DNA of 44,410 bases from a virus. The position numbers were made by a program, and so were the translations under genes. The stretch is taken from positions 1 through 44,410 of the IMG/VR virus record IMGVR_UViG_3300050134_000016; one strand, given 5' to 3'. Under the pieces are notes generated by a model. The model did not search any database. It saw only the letters and a program-made list of their open reading frames with translations, and was not told the DNA's origin. The first letter of the stretch is position 1. Each line of letters begins with the position of its first letter. Positions 8,123 through 16,800 of this stretch are shown here, piece after piece.

Positions 8123-9778
8123 TTAGTAAAAGCTCCCGCAGGTAAGGCATTCCTGCAAGCTTACCCCACCGTCTGTACCGTCCTCGACGGGTTTCCCCTT
8201 CGTACTCTTACAGTTAGGGCACTTCAATCCCTCATAGACTTCAATCGATCCCTGCTTGGAATAGGCCGAAATGTAGTAGTTCTCAGTGAAAGCTCCACCG
8301 ACCTCATCCCACAGTTCGTCCATGCTCATACCTGCATCCTGAGCCTCTTGCTGCATGGCGGCGTCCAGCATGAACGCATCCTTGGCTTCGGCTTTCATGC
8401 TGTCAACTTTGTCCAAGTAAAATTCGTTTGCCTGATCGTCCGAGGCGGCGGTCTTGTCATCTTTCACGCCATCCATCACGCCTTCCATTACCTCGTCTTG
8501 CACCTGTTCATCGAGGTGCCGACGCACATCGTCACGAGGTGGGAGAAACTTCGGCGTCTCGTGAATGCCAACCAGTGCCGTCTTTGCGGCTGCGGTTTTA
8601 TCATCTTCGTCATCTTCGATGTCCACGCTTGGGTCGTTCGGGGTGCCGCCCGGAGGCGTGCCCGTGCCATAGGTCTTGGTGACAGCCGCCTCTTTCGGGG
8701 CGGATTTCTTCTTGATTTCTTCCCCAGTCTTCGGGTCGTACAAATGCCAGCCTTCCGGCCAATCATCGGGGAGAGTTGCTTCGCTTTCTTCCGCAGCGTT
8801 GACACCAATCTGATCGCCAACCCCCGCGTTTTCGAGAGTTTTCTGAGCCTGCATCACTTCGTCATCGGAAGGCTCTGGCGGTGCTTCGGGCTGTTTCCCA
8901 GTAGCATTATCGACTTTATTTTCGAACACAGCGTGGGGAGACGGACGAATAGCGCCCGTCTTATCCTGACCGAGTTGCTTCTTCAAAGCTCTATGAAAAT
9001 CTTCGGCAGACGCGATATGCTTGAGTTGGTCAACGGGGCACTCCGATTCAACTTTCCCGTTCCTCAGGTACGAAACGTTCCCAGTCTTGGGATTAAACGA
9101 AAGCCGCTCACTGTTCCCCCTGAACCACAACGTAGTTCCGTCCGTAACGTGTCCCCCATAGCGGAACCCACTACCTGCGGCAACGGCATTGATCTTCTCT
9201 TCGGTAGGCGAAAATTGATCGGACATGGGATCACTCTCCTTGAAGAATGTTGCATCACTGGGATCGACTGGGGCTGGAGCACTGGGCATCGAGGTGACGT
9301 GCGGGTTGTCCTCGTCACTTGAGAATCGACGCGCTTTGCCATTCTTGTACTCTTCGGCGAACTGGCGTAAGTCGGCGGCGGTCATCTGGGCGCAGCCCTG
9401 AATGTCTTGGCTCGAAGGAATCTTAGCGAGCACGTCGAGGGCTGTCAGAGCGCGGTTTAACGCCTCATCATATTCAGCGGGCTGAGTCTCTTCGTGCAGT
9501 TCCCTGTCTTGCTGTCCCTCTTGCTCTAACTCGCGATAGAAGTCGTCGTCGTTGTCGGCGGTCTTGCCAGTTTTACCGAGTTCGATGGACAGGAGATCGG
9601 CGGGAATACCGTCTTGAAGCGCACCACCCTCATTCTCAGTGGAGCCGCGACCCGCGTAATCCTTGCCGTTTTGGGTAGAGTAACCGGGGTCAGAGTGGTG
9701 CTGATGCTCAGCGTAATCGGGCTCGTTGATTTGTTCAAACCAAGGGTCGAGAGCTTTCTTTCGAAAAAGAGGGTTCAT
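8123..9778 (-). CDS. Acidic virion-module protein with C-terminal zinc ribbon
   Basis: 551 aa. Mostly charged and apparently disordered, with Asp/Glu-rich linkers (for example DIEDDEDDK) and repeated GVxDGV/EGVMDGV-like segments. A small folded domain is likely at about 190-265 (SGFRYGGHVTDGTTLWFRG, then a YLRNGKVES strand). The C-terminus is a zinc ribbon: CPNC then, about 20 residues later, CLTC. Its ATG overlaps the stop of the upstream HNH gene (ATGA) and it is followed by the protease. In large myoviruses this slot between tail and protease genes often holds a virion protein, but no family is recognised. Confidence 0.58.
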   Translation of the reverse strand: MNPLFRKKALDPWFEQINEPDYAEHQHHSDPGYSTQNGKDYAGRGSTENEGGALQDGIPADLLSIELGKTGKTADNDDDFYRELEQEGQQDRELHEETQPAEYDEALNRALTALDVLAKIPSSQDIQGCAQMTAADLRQFAEEYKNGKARRFSSDEDNPHVTSMPSAPAPVDPSDATFFKESDPMSDQFSPTEEKINAVAAGSGFRYGGHVTDGTTLWFRGNSERLSFNPKTGNVSYLRNGKVESECPVDQLKHIASAEDFHRALKKQLGQDKTGAIRPSPHAVFENKVDNATGKQPEAPPEPSDDEVMQAQKTLENAGVGDQIGVNAAEESEATLPDDWPEGWHLYDPKTGEEIKKKSAPKEAAVTKTYGTGTPPGGTPNDPSVDIEDDEDDKTAAAKTALVGIHETPKFLPPRDDVRRHLDEQVQDEVMEGVMDGVKDDKTAASDDQANEFYLDKVDSMKAEAKDAFMLDAAMQQEAQDAGMSMDELWDEVGGAFTENYYISAYSKQGSIEVYEGLKCPNCKSTKGKPVEDGTDGGVSLQECLTCGSFY

Positions 9779-10230
9779 GAAAACTGCTCCAAGTATACAA
9801 CCGCTTCTTTGAGAAGTTGTAGACTGTCTCTAAAGTGTCCTAAAGCCAAATTACACGTCCTACACAATAGGCCACGCACTTGCCCCGTCTCGTGATCGTG
9901 GTCAATACAGGACGCCGAATTATTACAAGACGGTAGGTAGCACTTCCCGTCTTGAGCATCCCACATCTCCTTGTATTGCTCTGGAGTCAATCCGTATTGT
10001 TCGACTCTCAAACGAAGTGCGTTTTCTTGTCGCCATTTTCGGCGAGTAGCTCGATACTTGGGCGAGCTTTCTTTAGCGTAGTTCGTTCGATTCCTTTTGT
10101 TAATGCATTCCTTGCAGTAGACGGCAAAGCCATTTCGACGAGGATCGCCGCATCTGTTAAACCTCTTGTGCAATTTCCACTTTTTACAACCGTTACACCA
10201 CTTTTTCGTGCTCGTTATTTTGCGGTTCAT
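9775..10230 (-). CDS. HNH endonuclease, endonuclease VII-like (homing type)
   Basis: 151 aa. The N-terminal half has a CxxC...CxxC treble-clef-like module (WCNGCKKWK, then YCKECINKRNR). The C-terminal half is the endonuclease VII-type HNH core: CYLPSC, then SCIDHDHETGQVRGLLC, then CNLALGHFRDS. The DHDH motif supplies catalytic Asp/His. It is related to the genes at 13397, 39509 and 43656 by the same 'DH(D/N)H-x-T-x(3)-RG-LC-x2-CN-AL' signature. It ends with ATGA overlapping the next gene. It is preceded by a strong terminator, so it needs its own transcription start. It is most likely a free-standing homing endonuclease rather than a T4 gp49-like resolvase. Confidence 0.85.
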   Translation of the reverse strand: MNRKITSTKKWCNGCKKWKLHKRFNRCGDPRRNGFAVYCKECINKRNRTNYAKESSPKYRATRRKWRQENALRLRVEQYGLTPEQYKEMWDAQDGKCYLPSCNNSASCIDHDHETGQVRGLLCRTCNLALGHFRDSLQLLKEAVVYLEQFS

Positions 10231-10261
10231 CCTATTAAAGAGCGCAAAAGCCTAAAAACAA

Positions 10262-10290
10262 AGCAAAAGGGCGACTCTTTCGAGTCGCCC
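10262..10290 (-). terminator. Strong terminator downstream of the tRNA-like element
   Basis: A perfect 9-bp stem GGGCGACTC / GAGTCGCCC with a GAAA tetraloop. On the minus strand it is followed by TTTTGC and then a longer T-rich tract. It lies 74 nt after the tRNA-like element and 32 nt before the HNH start, so it ends a transcript that contains the structured region. Confidence 0.9.
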
Positions 10291-10363
10291 CTTCTAATGC
10301 CTTCAAACTTTGAAGACACGCCTTGGGAAGATTGTGGACAGACAAGCCCTTGGGAAAACAGAT

Positions 10364-10451
10364 TGGCGGAAAGCACCGGGGTTGAACCGGGCAGGTTACC
10401 CTGCTACACCTTCCCAAGGCGCATCTATTAACCGCAATAGCACTGCTTTCC
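10364..10451 (-). tRNA. tRNA-like element, class II shape, anticodon loop TTGGGAA (GGG)
   Basis: 88 nt on the minus strand. Acceptor GGAAAGC pairs perfectly with GCTTTCC, followed by G73 and an encoded CCA. The anticodon stem GCGCC/GGTGT carries a 7-nt loop TTGGGAA, giving anticodon GGG (Pro codons). A long variable arm (GCAGG-GTAA-CCTGC) and a T-arm (CCGG-TTCAACC-CCGG) follow. The D-arm is poor: four nt instead of two separate the acceptor from a CTA/TAG stem with GG in the loop. Length, G73 and long arm fit a Ser-like body, but the anticodon does not. It may be a degenerate or unusual tRNA, or another structured RNA. Confidence 0.5.
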
Positions 10452-10525
10452 GCAGATACGCCTTGTCCGTCTTATTCATAATACTCAGCTTTTGGAGAAA
10501 AGTCCAGACCGTTCTCCAGAATTCG

Positions 10526-11191
10526 TTAGGTGCTGTAGAGGAGTGAACGTCCCGTGGCATCGCCCTTGTTGAGACCTGCGTCAAGGAACTCGCCGTAGAC
10601 AGAGCCAGCGACATCGAAAATGTCGGTGACGGTAACGGTGCAATCTTCAGTGACGGCGGCGGTGTCAACCGTGAACGCCGTGTTGTAAGACTCCATCCAG
10701 CAACCTTCATACACTGTCGCCACGGCAAGCAAGCCGGGGTTGCCAGTGTTGTTCAAACCACCTTCGTTTGGAATGTCAGCCAGAGTTGCCTGCCCGACGT
10801 TCGGGTCTTCAGTTGCAAGCTGGGAGAATACAATCTCCTGCTTGATATCGAACGGCCAGCGGTGATGCTTGAGGGAGCGGACAGCACCGCTCACGCCCGC
10901 CTTGTAGCCGACGACCTGCATGAGGTTCGCCAGATACAGACAGGTACGAGTGATTGAGATGCTGAGCGGCTGAGTCACGCCGGGAACGAGTTCCGCGACC
11001 TGATCGCCGTAGCCGAGGCCGCGAACCGCATCGACAGTCTTCGATTCTGAGTATGTGAAGGACGAGGTTACGCCCAGCTTTACGAACTTGCCGACATCAA
11101 CGGCATCCGTAAAGATTTTGAACCGAGACGAGATTACAGTCTCAGTGTTGGGTGATGTACCCTGCCGATATACGTATCCACCTTCGGACAT
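10526..11191 (-). CDS. Tail tube protein (putative)
   Basis: 221 aa, ATG at 11191 after a GTGGGAGG site. The pattern is that of contractile-tail tube proteins: a flexible N-terminus, then FVKLGVTSSFTYSESKTVDAVRGLGYGDQVAELVPGV-type text in which a strand is followed by a 'GfGd..ae.vPg.tep.isi.rt' block (about 40-85). Further strands follow, with a CTVTVTDIFD segment near residue 180. There is no signal peptide. Tail sheath lies upstream on the same strand, separated by two structural-type genes, which fits the common sheath-tube order. The tube forms the inner channel for DNA. Downstream lies the tRNA-like element. Confidence 0.7.
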   Translation of the reverse strand: MSEGGYVYRQGTSPNTETVISSRFKIFTDAVDVGKFVKLGVTSSFTYSESKTVDAVRGLGYGDQVAELVPGVTQPLSISITRTCLYLANLMQVVGYKAGVSGAVRSLKHHRWPFDIKQEIVFSQLATEDPNVGQATLADIPNEGGLNNTGNPGLLAVATVYEGCWMESYNTAFTVDTAAVTEDCTVTVTDIFDVAGSVYGEFLDAGLNKGDATGRSLLYST

Positions 11192-11485
11192 GTTTGCCTC
11201 CCACCTTAAAAAGGGGTTTCTACACTACAATTGCGAAATCCAGAAAACTGAAATTACAACTCGGGGAACGTAACTACCTTCGTTCCAATTCATCGCTCGT
11301 AACCTTAACGGACCTAAGGCAGTGAAATTCACCACACGATGACCCAGCGTTTTTCGTTCCCCGAATCTTCGCGAGCCGAGCATTCACCTCGGTGCTTACA
11401 AGCGGCTATTCAATTTGCCACTCATCCCGTACTGACCCACAGGCGGCTTTACCCGGTTAGTGGGGATTTCTGGATGCTCGCAAAC
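11192..11485 (-). other. 294-nt structured non-coding region between structural genes
   Basis: No plausible ORF on either strand. On the minus strand it contains several inverted repeats: a long-range pair TCGGGGAACG / CGTTCCCCGA spanning about 110 nt, a hairpin CCTTA-GGTCCGT-TAAGG inside it, and CCGAG-GTGAATG-CTCGG before it. It ends with the ribosome site of the tube gene. No obvious intrinsic terminator is seen. It may be a structured leader or a non-coding RNA. I found no match by eye to a group I intron core or tRNA. Confidence 0.45.
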
Positions 11486-12952
11486 TTATTCAGCCGAAGC
11501 TACCAGCGCCAAGCCCCTGAAAGAAGACTTCTTATTACCCTTCTCCCGGACCTTCGCAGCCGCTTCTTCGGACTCTTCCTGCATGACCTGCTTGTTCAAG
11601 GTCTTGACGGCCTCATCAGCCATCGCACCTGCGCGGAAGATACTCTCTACAAACTCGCGAACTGGACGGCTATCGTTCACCGTGCAGATCGACTTGGCGT
11701 CAAGGTAGGTCTGTTTTAGTTCCTGACCCAGCCTTTCCGCCTCCTTTACAGCTTTTTGAGCCGTCATCTCGCCAGCTAATTTGATCGGGAGCGTCGTCGT
11801 AGGACGATCCAGATGGGCGGGAGCTTCATCAATCTTGCTGTGTGCTTCGCCGATTTCTGGTGTACGTCCACCAGATTCGGTCACATCGCCTGTTGACTGA
11901 TCCCACGAGAAGAAACCAGCGGCGGCGAACTTTGCGATGACCTGATGAGCGGCTCGGAGAGCGCCCTTCTTGTCACCCTTGTTGTAGCTGGCCCACGCCA
12001 CGGCGTAAGGGTTGTCTACGTTCTCGTTCTTGAGTGCCTTCACCTGATCTTCACGACCCGGAGGAGCCACAGCGACCTTCTCGGCTGCCACGAACCTCAG
12101 ACCACCGAAGGATGCTTCCTTCTTGTCGTCCTTCTTTTCGTCCTTCTTGCCGAACGGAGGAGCTTGCTTACCACCGAAATCGCCGCCCTTCTTTGAAGAG
12201 GCGACTACGCCGGGAGCGGCAGGAGCAGGAGCGGCCTCAACTGGGCGCTGTTGGAGCTTCCCAGCCAGATTCTCAACGGCTGCCTGTACGTCCTTGTCCT
12301 GTTCGAAACCTTCGAGGCTGGTCAGCTTCTTCACCAGATCGGCGAGGAAGTCGGACGGCAGCTTGGCGAAGAGAGCATCAAGCGATCCACCGCCAGCGGC
12401 GGGGGCTGCGGGTGCGGCGGCAGGGGGAGCGACTGGAGGAGCGTCGGGCTGTGCTTCCTTTTTCTTTGCGGCAAGACGGGGAACTTCGGCTTTTTCAGGA
12501 GCCTTGGGGTTGCCCTGTTCGTCACGGTCAGTCGTGTATGCGTCATTGCCAGCGGCGGATGTCTTCTCATCGGAAGCCATCTGCGGCTGGGCGGCGGGAG
12601 CCTGTACTGGTGCCTTCTGAGTTACTTGTGCGGGACGTTGTTCCCTGCGCTTGGTTGCGATCATATCTACCTCATTCTTGGCTTGACGTGCCACTTCAGG
12701 CAGAACGGCATCGTCGAAATAATCTTCGACACTCATTGCGCCTTCGGACTGCATCTGGTCTGGCTGGCTGTGAAGCAGCGTGTCCAAATGCTTTACGGCT
12801 TGTTCCAACTGCTGGTCGTTCTTACCTTCGGCTTGAAGAGCATTGAGGACGGATTTCCCGATGTTAACCGCATCCTGCGCCGTCTCAACGGACAAGAGAA
12901 TGGTTGACTTCTTTGTCTGTGCCGCTTTGCGTTGTTCCATCAACTTGCTCAT
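11486..12952 (-). CDS. Low-complexity virion-module protein with a repeated SF-x-GL-x2-VA motif
   Basis: 488 aa, ATG at 12952 behind AGAGGAT. Residues 1-110 are helical. Residues 115-185 are a Pro/Ala-rich linker. Residues 190-240 are a small helical region (LPSDFLADLVKKLTSLEGF), followed by a Gly/Lys linker. Residues 280-292 (ASFGGLRFVAAEK) closely resemble the last 13 residues (SSFRGLALVASAE). The first copy follows a Lys/Asp linker, so the gene may have grown by duplication, or the motif may be a processing or docking signal. It lies between the tube gene and a 144-aa structural gene. A tail assembly role is possible; no family is recognised. Confidence 0.58.
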   Translation of the reverse strand: MSKLMEQRKAAQTKKSTILLSVETAQDAVNIGKSVLNALQAEGKNDQQLEQAVKHLDTLLHSQPDQMQSEGAMSVEDYFDDAVLPEVARQAKNEVDMIATKRREQRPAQVTQKAPVQAPAAQPQMASDEKTSAAGNDAYTTDRDEQGNPKAPEKAEVPRLAAKKKEAQPDAPPVAPPAAAPAAPAAGGGSLDALFAKLPSDFLADLVKKLTSLEGFEQDKDVQAAVENLAGKLQQRPVEAAPAPAAPGVVASSKKGGDFGGKQAPPFGKKDEKKDDKKEASFGGLRFVAAEKVAVAPPGREDQVKALKNENVDNPYAVAWASYNKGDKKGALRAAHQVIAKFAAAGFFSWDQSTGDVTESGGRTPEIGEAHSKIDEAPAHLDRPTTTLPIKLAGEMTAQKAVKEAERLGQELKQTYLDAKSICTVNDSRPVREFVESIFRAGAMADEAVKTLNKQVMQEESEEAAAKVREKGNKKSSFRGLALVASAE

Positions 12953-12962
12953 CGCTATCCTC

Positions 12963-13397
12963 TTAAATTGTTGTATCTATAAGCGTCGGCACCAGCATCT
13001 TCTGCCGCAAAATGTTCATCGACTGCTGAATACGCGATGTCATAACTGAGTACCAAGCTTCCGCTGCTTCGCTCGGGTTCAGCGTGACACAATCCAACTC
13101 GCCCTGAATCGGTGCTGGCTGATTCGGGTTCGACTTAGTTGGCAGAGCCAGCATAAAGCGTGCCGTCTTCGAACTCATCTGCGTCGTGATCCCCACAATT
13201 ATGTCAGTGGCGGGGAACAAGAACGTAAACGCAGGGTTCAACGGGTCTTGAAATGTTCCTGCAAGGTTCACTTGCGGATCACCGAAGGCCGCGATATTCG
13301 CTTTGTCGCTCGCATCAGTCGGATCACCAACAAACGTGGCTATTAGCTTCACGCTGATGATGCCGTTCGCCTGTGATACCTGCGGATGTAGTTGCAT
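12963..13397 (-). CDS. Putative virion structural protein
   Basis: 144 aa. Its ATG overlaps the stop of the upstream HNH gene (TAATG). The N-terminal 100 residues look like a beta-domain (GIISVKLIATFVGD, AFTFLFPATDIIVGITT). The C-terminal 40 residues are helical (AAEAWYSVMTSRIQQSMNIL). There is no signal peptide or membrane segment. It probably belonged directly downstream of the sheath gene before HNH insertion, and co-transcription with the sheath suggests a tail component. The family is not recognised. Confidence 0.58.
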   Translation of the reverse strand: MQLHPQVSQANGIISVKLIATFVGDPTDASDKANIAAFGDPQVNLAGTFQDPLNPAFTFLFPATDIIVGITTQMSSKTARFMLALPTKSNPNQPAPIQGELDCVTLNPSEAAEAWYSVMTSRIQQSMNILRQKMLVPTLIDTTI

Positions 13398-13831
13398 TAT
13401 GCCACTGCTCCTAATGTCTTTTGAAATTTTCGCAAGTACGTCTCAAGCTGGTGTAAGCGTTCGATGGAATCCTTCACCATACCTAAAGCCACGTTGCACG
13501 GGGTGCATAGAATCCCGCGTATTTCATCCGTTTCATGGTTATGGTCTATCGCCCACCCCTTTTTACTTCCGGGTTCGGTGTTGCCACAACTGGCGCACGT
13601 TCGACCTTGTGATTCAAAAATACGTTCTCGTTCTTCCAACGAGATGCCGTATACACGTTTAGTACGTAGTCTCTTATCTTGCATCAAAACAGCATCCCTT
13701 GTTTCAGGGCTATCCCTACGGATTTTATTCTGGGTGTGCTGACACGACCTGCACCAAGCTTGAAACCCAGACCGCCTGCGATTGTCTCGATTGCACTCGT
13801 CAATTGTCCCGCATTTTGTACAAACTGCCAT
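13397..13831 (-). CDS. HNH endonuclease, endonuclease VII-like (homing type)
   Basis: 144 aa. An N-terminal Cys pair region (CTKCG, CRSCQ) precedes the HNH core: CASCGN, then WAIDHNHETDEIRGILC, then CNVALGMVKDSIERL. It has the same family signature as the genes at 9775, 39509 and 43656. It sits precisely between the tail sheath gene (9 nt gap) and the 144-aa structural gene (TAATG overlap), as expected for a homing gene inserted between essential late genes. A TATCAT box and a GGGG site precede its ATG, so it may also be transcribed independently. Confidence 0.85.
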   Translation of the reverse strand: MAVCTKCGTIDECNRDNRRRSGFQAWCRSCQHTQNKIRRDSPETRDAVLMQDKRLRTKRVYGISLEERERIFESQGRTCASCGNTEPGSKKGWAIDHNHETDEIRGILCTPCNVALGMVKDSIERLHQLETYLRKFQKTLGAVA

Positions 13832-13840
13832 GTATCCCCT

Positions 13841-16800
13841 TTATGATAGTTGGGTTTGAACAATGAACGTGACCGACACATACAAGAGACAGAACATCGG
13901 CTTGAAGGTGACGGTAACGTCGGCCTGTGTCGGATCGGTCGGGTCTTGCACAACCGACAAGTTCTGGTAACCGCTGATGATCTGCTGGTTAACCAAGGAC
14001 GACAGGCGGGCGTTGCAGACCACCTGAATGTCGGTAACAAGCGAGTCGAGCAGCTTGCGACCGATGAACTGGTTGAGGTCGGAACGGAACACCTGCGAAA
14101 CGTAGTCCGAGATCGTGGTGACTGTCGGCTCGCTGGTGAGCGGGTTCGACGGGTCAGTGGTCTTGTAGTGACGGATGAGCAGGGCACCGTTGTTGTTCAA
14201 CAGGTCCGTCAAGCCATCTGACGCCATCGCGTCCAGCGTTGGGTCGTCGTAAACCACGAGCAAGCGGCTGAAGCCGACCAAGTTCTGGAACGTGAGGGAC
14301 TGTGCCACATCGTTCGATGGGTTTGCGTTCAAGCCCATCATGGCGGCTGCCATGAATTCGCCACTTACCGCGTATTCCACCGCCACACCCGTGTTCGGGT
14401 CGGTGATGAGGATACCTGCGACTGGGGCACCGATTGCGATCATACGCTGATTCAACAGACCGCGAGCGTTTGCACGCATCGTGCTTGGCGTCTGGAACTG
14501 ATCGTAGCCGACGAAGCCGATTGCCTCGCCCTTGTAGCGAATGTTCGCCATGGTGGTCAACTGACGGCTCAAGAACTGGTGAACAGTCGGGTCAGTGCTC
14601 AGCGGGCAGATGATGTTTGCTTTCTGGTTGGTGCCCGGGAGGTTCATGGTGAGCGTCTGGATTGCGTTCATGAAGTCCTGCGAAGTTCCCTGATTGGTGC
14701 CGGGAACCACTGGGACTTGGATGACGCCGAAGGTCTGCACGCCGTTCGCGGCCATCAACTGGATGCCGAGAGAGACGCGGTTGACCGTGTTCGGAGTACC
14801 GTAGATGGCGTAAGCAACCTTTGGGTCGGTGTAAAGATGAATCGCGTAATCAGCCGCAGTCTTCGCGGTCGTGTACGAGACGTAGTAGAACTCACCGATG
14901 CTCGGGTCGTTGCCGCTCTTGTTGAACGTGCTGATAATCACGGAGTCGCCAGCGGTCGAACCGAAGTTCGAGATGACCGTGGTGTCGAGACCCTGAATTG
15001 CGATCAGGTTGTTCGCCTGTGCTGGGGCAATGCCGGGTGTACCAGCGTTGCGGACGGCAGCGTTTGCGCCTGTTGCGTCAGCGTACACGTTGAAGATGAG
15101 TTTGTCGCCGGGTTCGAAGTTGTAAGCTGATGGAATGTTCGGCACACCGTAACCTGCGTGGTCGGTGGGATTGACAACCGTCACACGGAACCCAGTTGCA
15201 AGGTCCTCATAGGTCTGGTCGAGGTAGCCGATGTTGTTCAGCGAGCCCGAACCCTTCGAGTTGGGCGAAGAGACCGTATAGCTGTGCGTGACGGGGGAGG
15301 TGATTGCGTTGGTGCCGCCAGACAAATTCGTAGCGCCCGTGATTGCGGCGTTGCCTGAGGTCGTACCAGACGCGGTGCAAAGAATCTGCCCACCATCAAT
15401 CGTTTCGCCCGATGGGAACAAAGCTGCAATCGCGGCGAGGGACAGGGGCGTGCCAGCCCAGCTTGAGTAGATGGTAACGATGTCACCATTGATCGATACT
15501 GGGTCGGCATTCAGGTCCGTAGCGTCAATCACGATTTGGACGAGGTTGCCGCCGATACCCGGGGTGGTCGCATGGAACGTCAGCGTGCCGGGACCGAACG
15601 ACAGTGCCAGACTTGCTTGAACAGCGGGAACGATAGTCGCGTTGCCGTCGTTCTTGAAGGTCAGGGTAACTGTTTCATCAACCGCTGCACCTGCCTGAGC
15701 CTGTGCATCGGAGAAGTCGTTCGGGTAAACCACGCCCGTGTCTTGGAACGGCCCATTCTGAGCAACAGTGCTGGCGGCTAGGTTAAATTCCACAAGCGGA
15801 GCAACGCGGTCAAGCTCATCGGTGATGATGAACGTACCGTTGCCCGCGTATCCCGGGTTGACAACCGTGACGCTATACTGATGGTCAGCCAACTGGCTGC
15901 GGTAGTACGAAGCGTACACGTTGCTGCCCGACGCTGGGGGATTGTACAGGGTCACAAGCTGGTTTGCACCAGAGAGAGTAGCCACACGTACAGCGCCCGC
16001 AAGGAAAGCTTCCAGCGGATCGGAGCCGACGTAAACCTGAACCAACGCAGGATTGTCGGTCGTGACGCTGAGTCCGCTACCATCCACTGGTACATCGGGG
16101 AGGGTGAAGACCGTGTTCTTGCCGTTTACAGCGCCCGCGAGCGGACGGAGATAAACTTGATCGTCCCTCAGTGCGGTGGTGATCTCAGCGGCGGTGAAGT
16201 TCGCGGATTCGCCAGCGGCGGATTGACCGATAGCCGAGGATACCGAGGCACCCCAGTTGATGGTCTGGACTGTGGAGCCATCGGGAGCAAGGATGCTGCC
16301 GAGAACGTAGTCCGTCCCCTGAACAAAGTCCGCACGATTCGGGCCGAGACCGACCTGAGTGATGGAGGAAATGTTCTGACCGGGAAGCAGATCATACGTG
16401 TTCTGCCACGAGTTGAAGTAATATTGGATCGTGAAGGACGTGGTAGTTCCGCCCAACGCGACTGGCGCGGAGACGGGCGAAGCCAGCGTGAAGGTCCCCG
16501 CCGCACCATTCAAGGATGCGACTGCGACGTTGTTGCCGTTCACCTGAACGATGACCTTGGTTACGTCGGTCGTGACCACGCCGCCGTTGGTCCCATCTAC
16601 GATGGGGGTGTGGGCGGTTTTGAATACTGTGTTGCTGTTGCCGCCAACGCCGCCCGTGAATGGCGTTGCACCTGCGCTCACCGTCAGCGGAGCAGTGAGG
16701 TTGCCCGTGGTCGTTGTGACCGTCAGGTAGCCGCCGTCGAGCGTCGGAATACCTGCGTTGACGAGGCTGACGAGACTGGCAAGGGTACGGGTGCCGCTCG

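Noticed and set aside
8348-9322. Plus-strand open frame of 324 codons
   Set aside because: Antisense to the 551-aa acidic protein; the composition is the mirror of its Asp/Glu-rich codons and there is no ribosome site.
10318-10421. 12-bp inverted repeat CGCCTTGGGAAG / CTTCCCAAGGCG as a mobile-element end or attachment site
   Set aside because: One arm is the anticodon arm of the tRNA-like element and no integrase or transposase is present; possibly chance or alternative folding.
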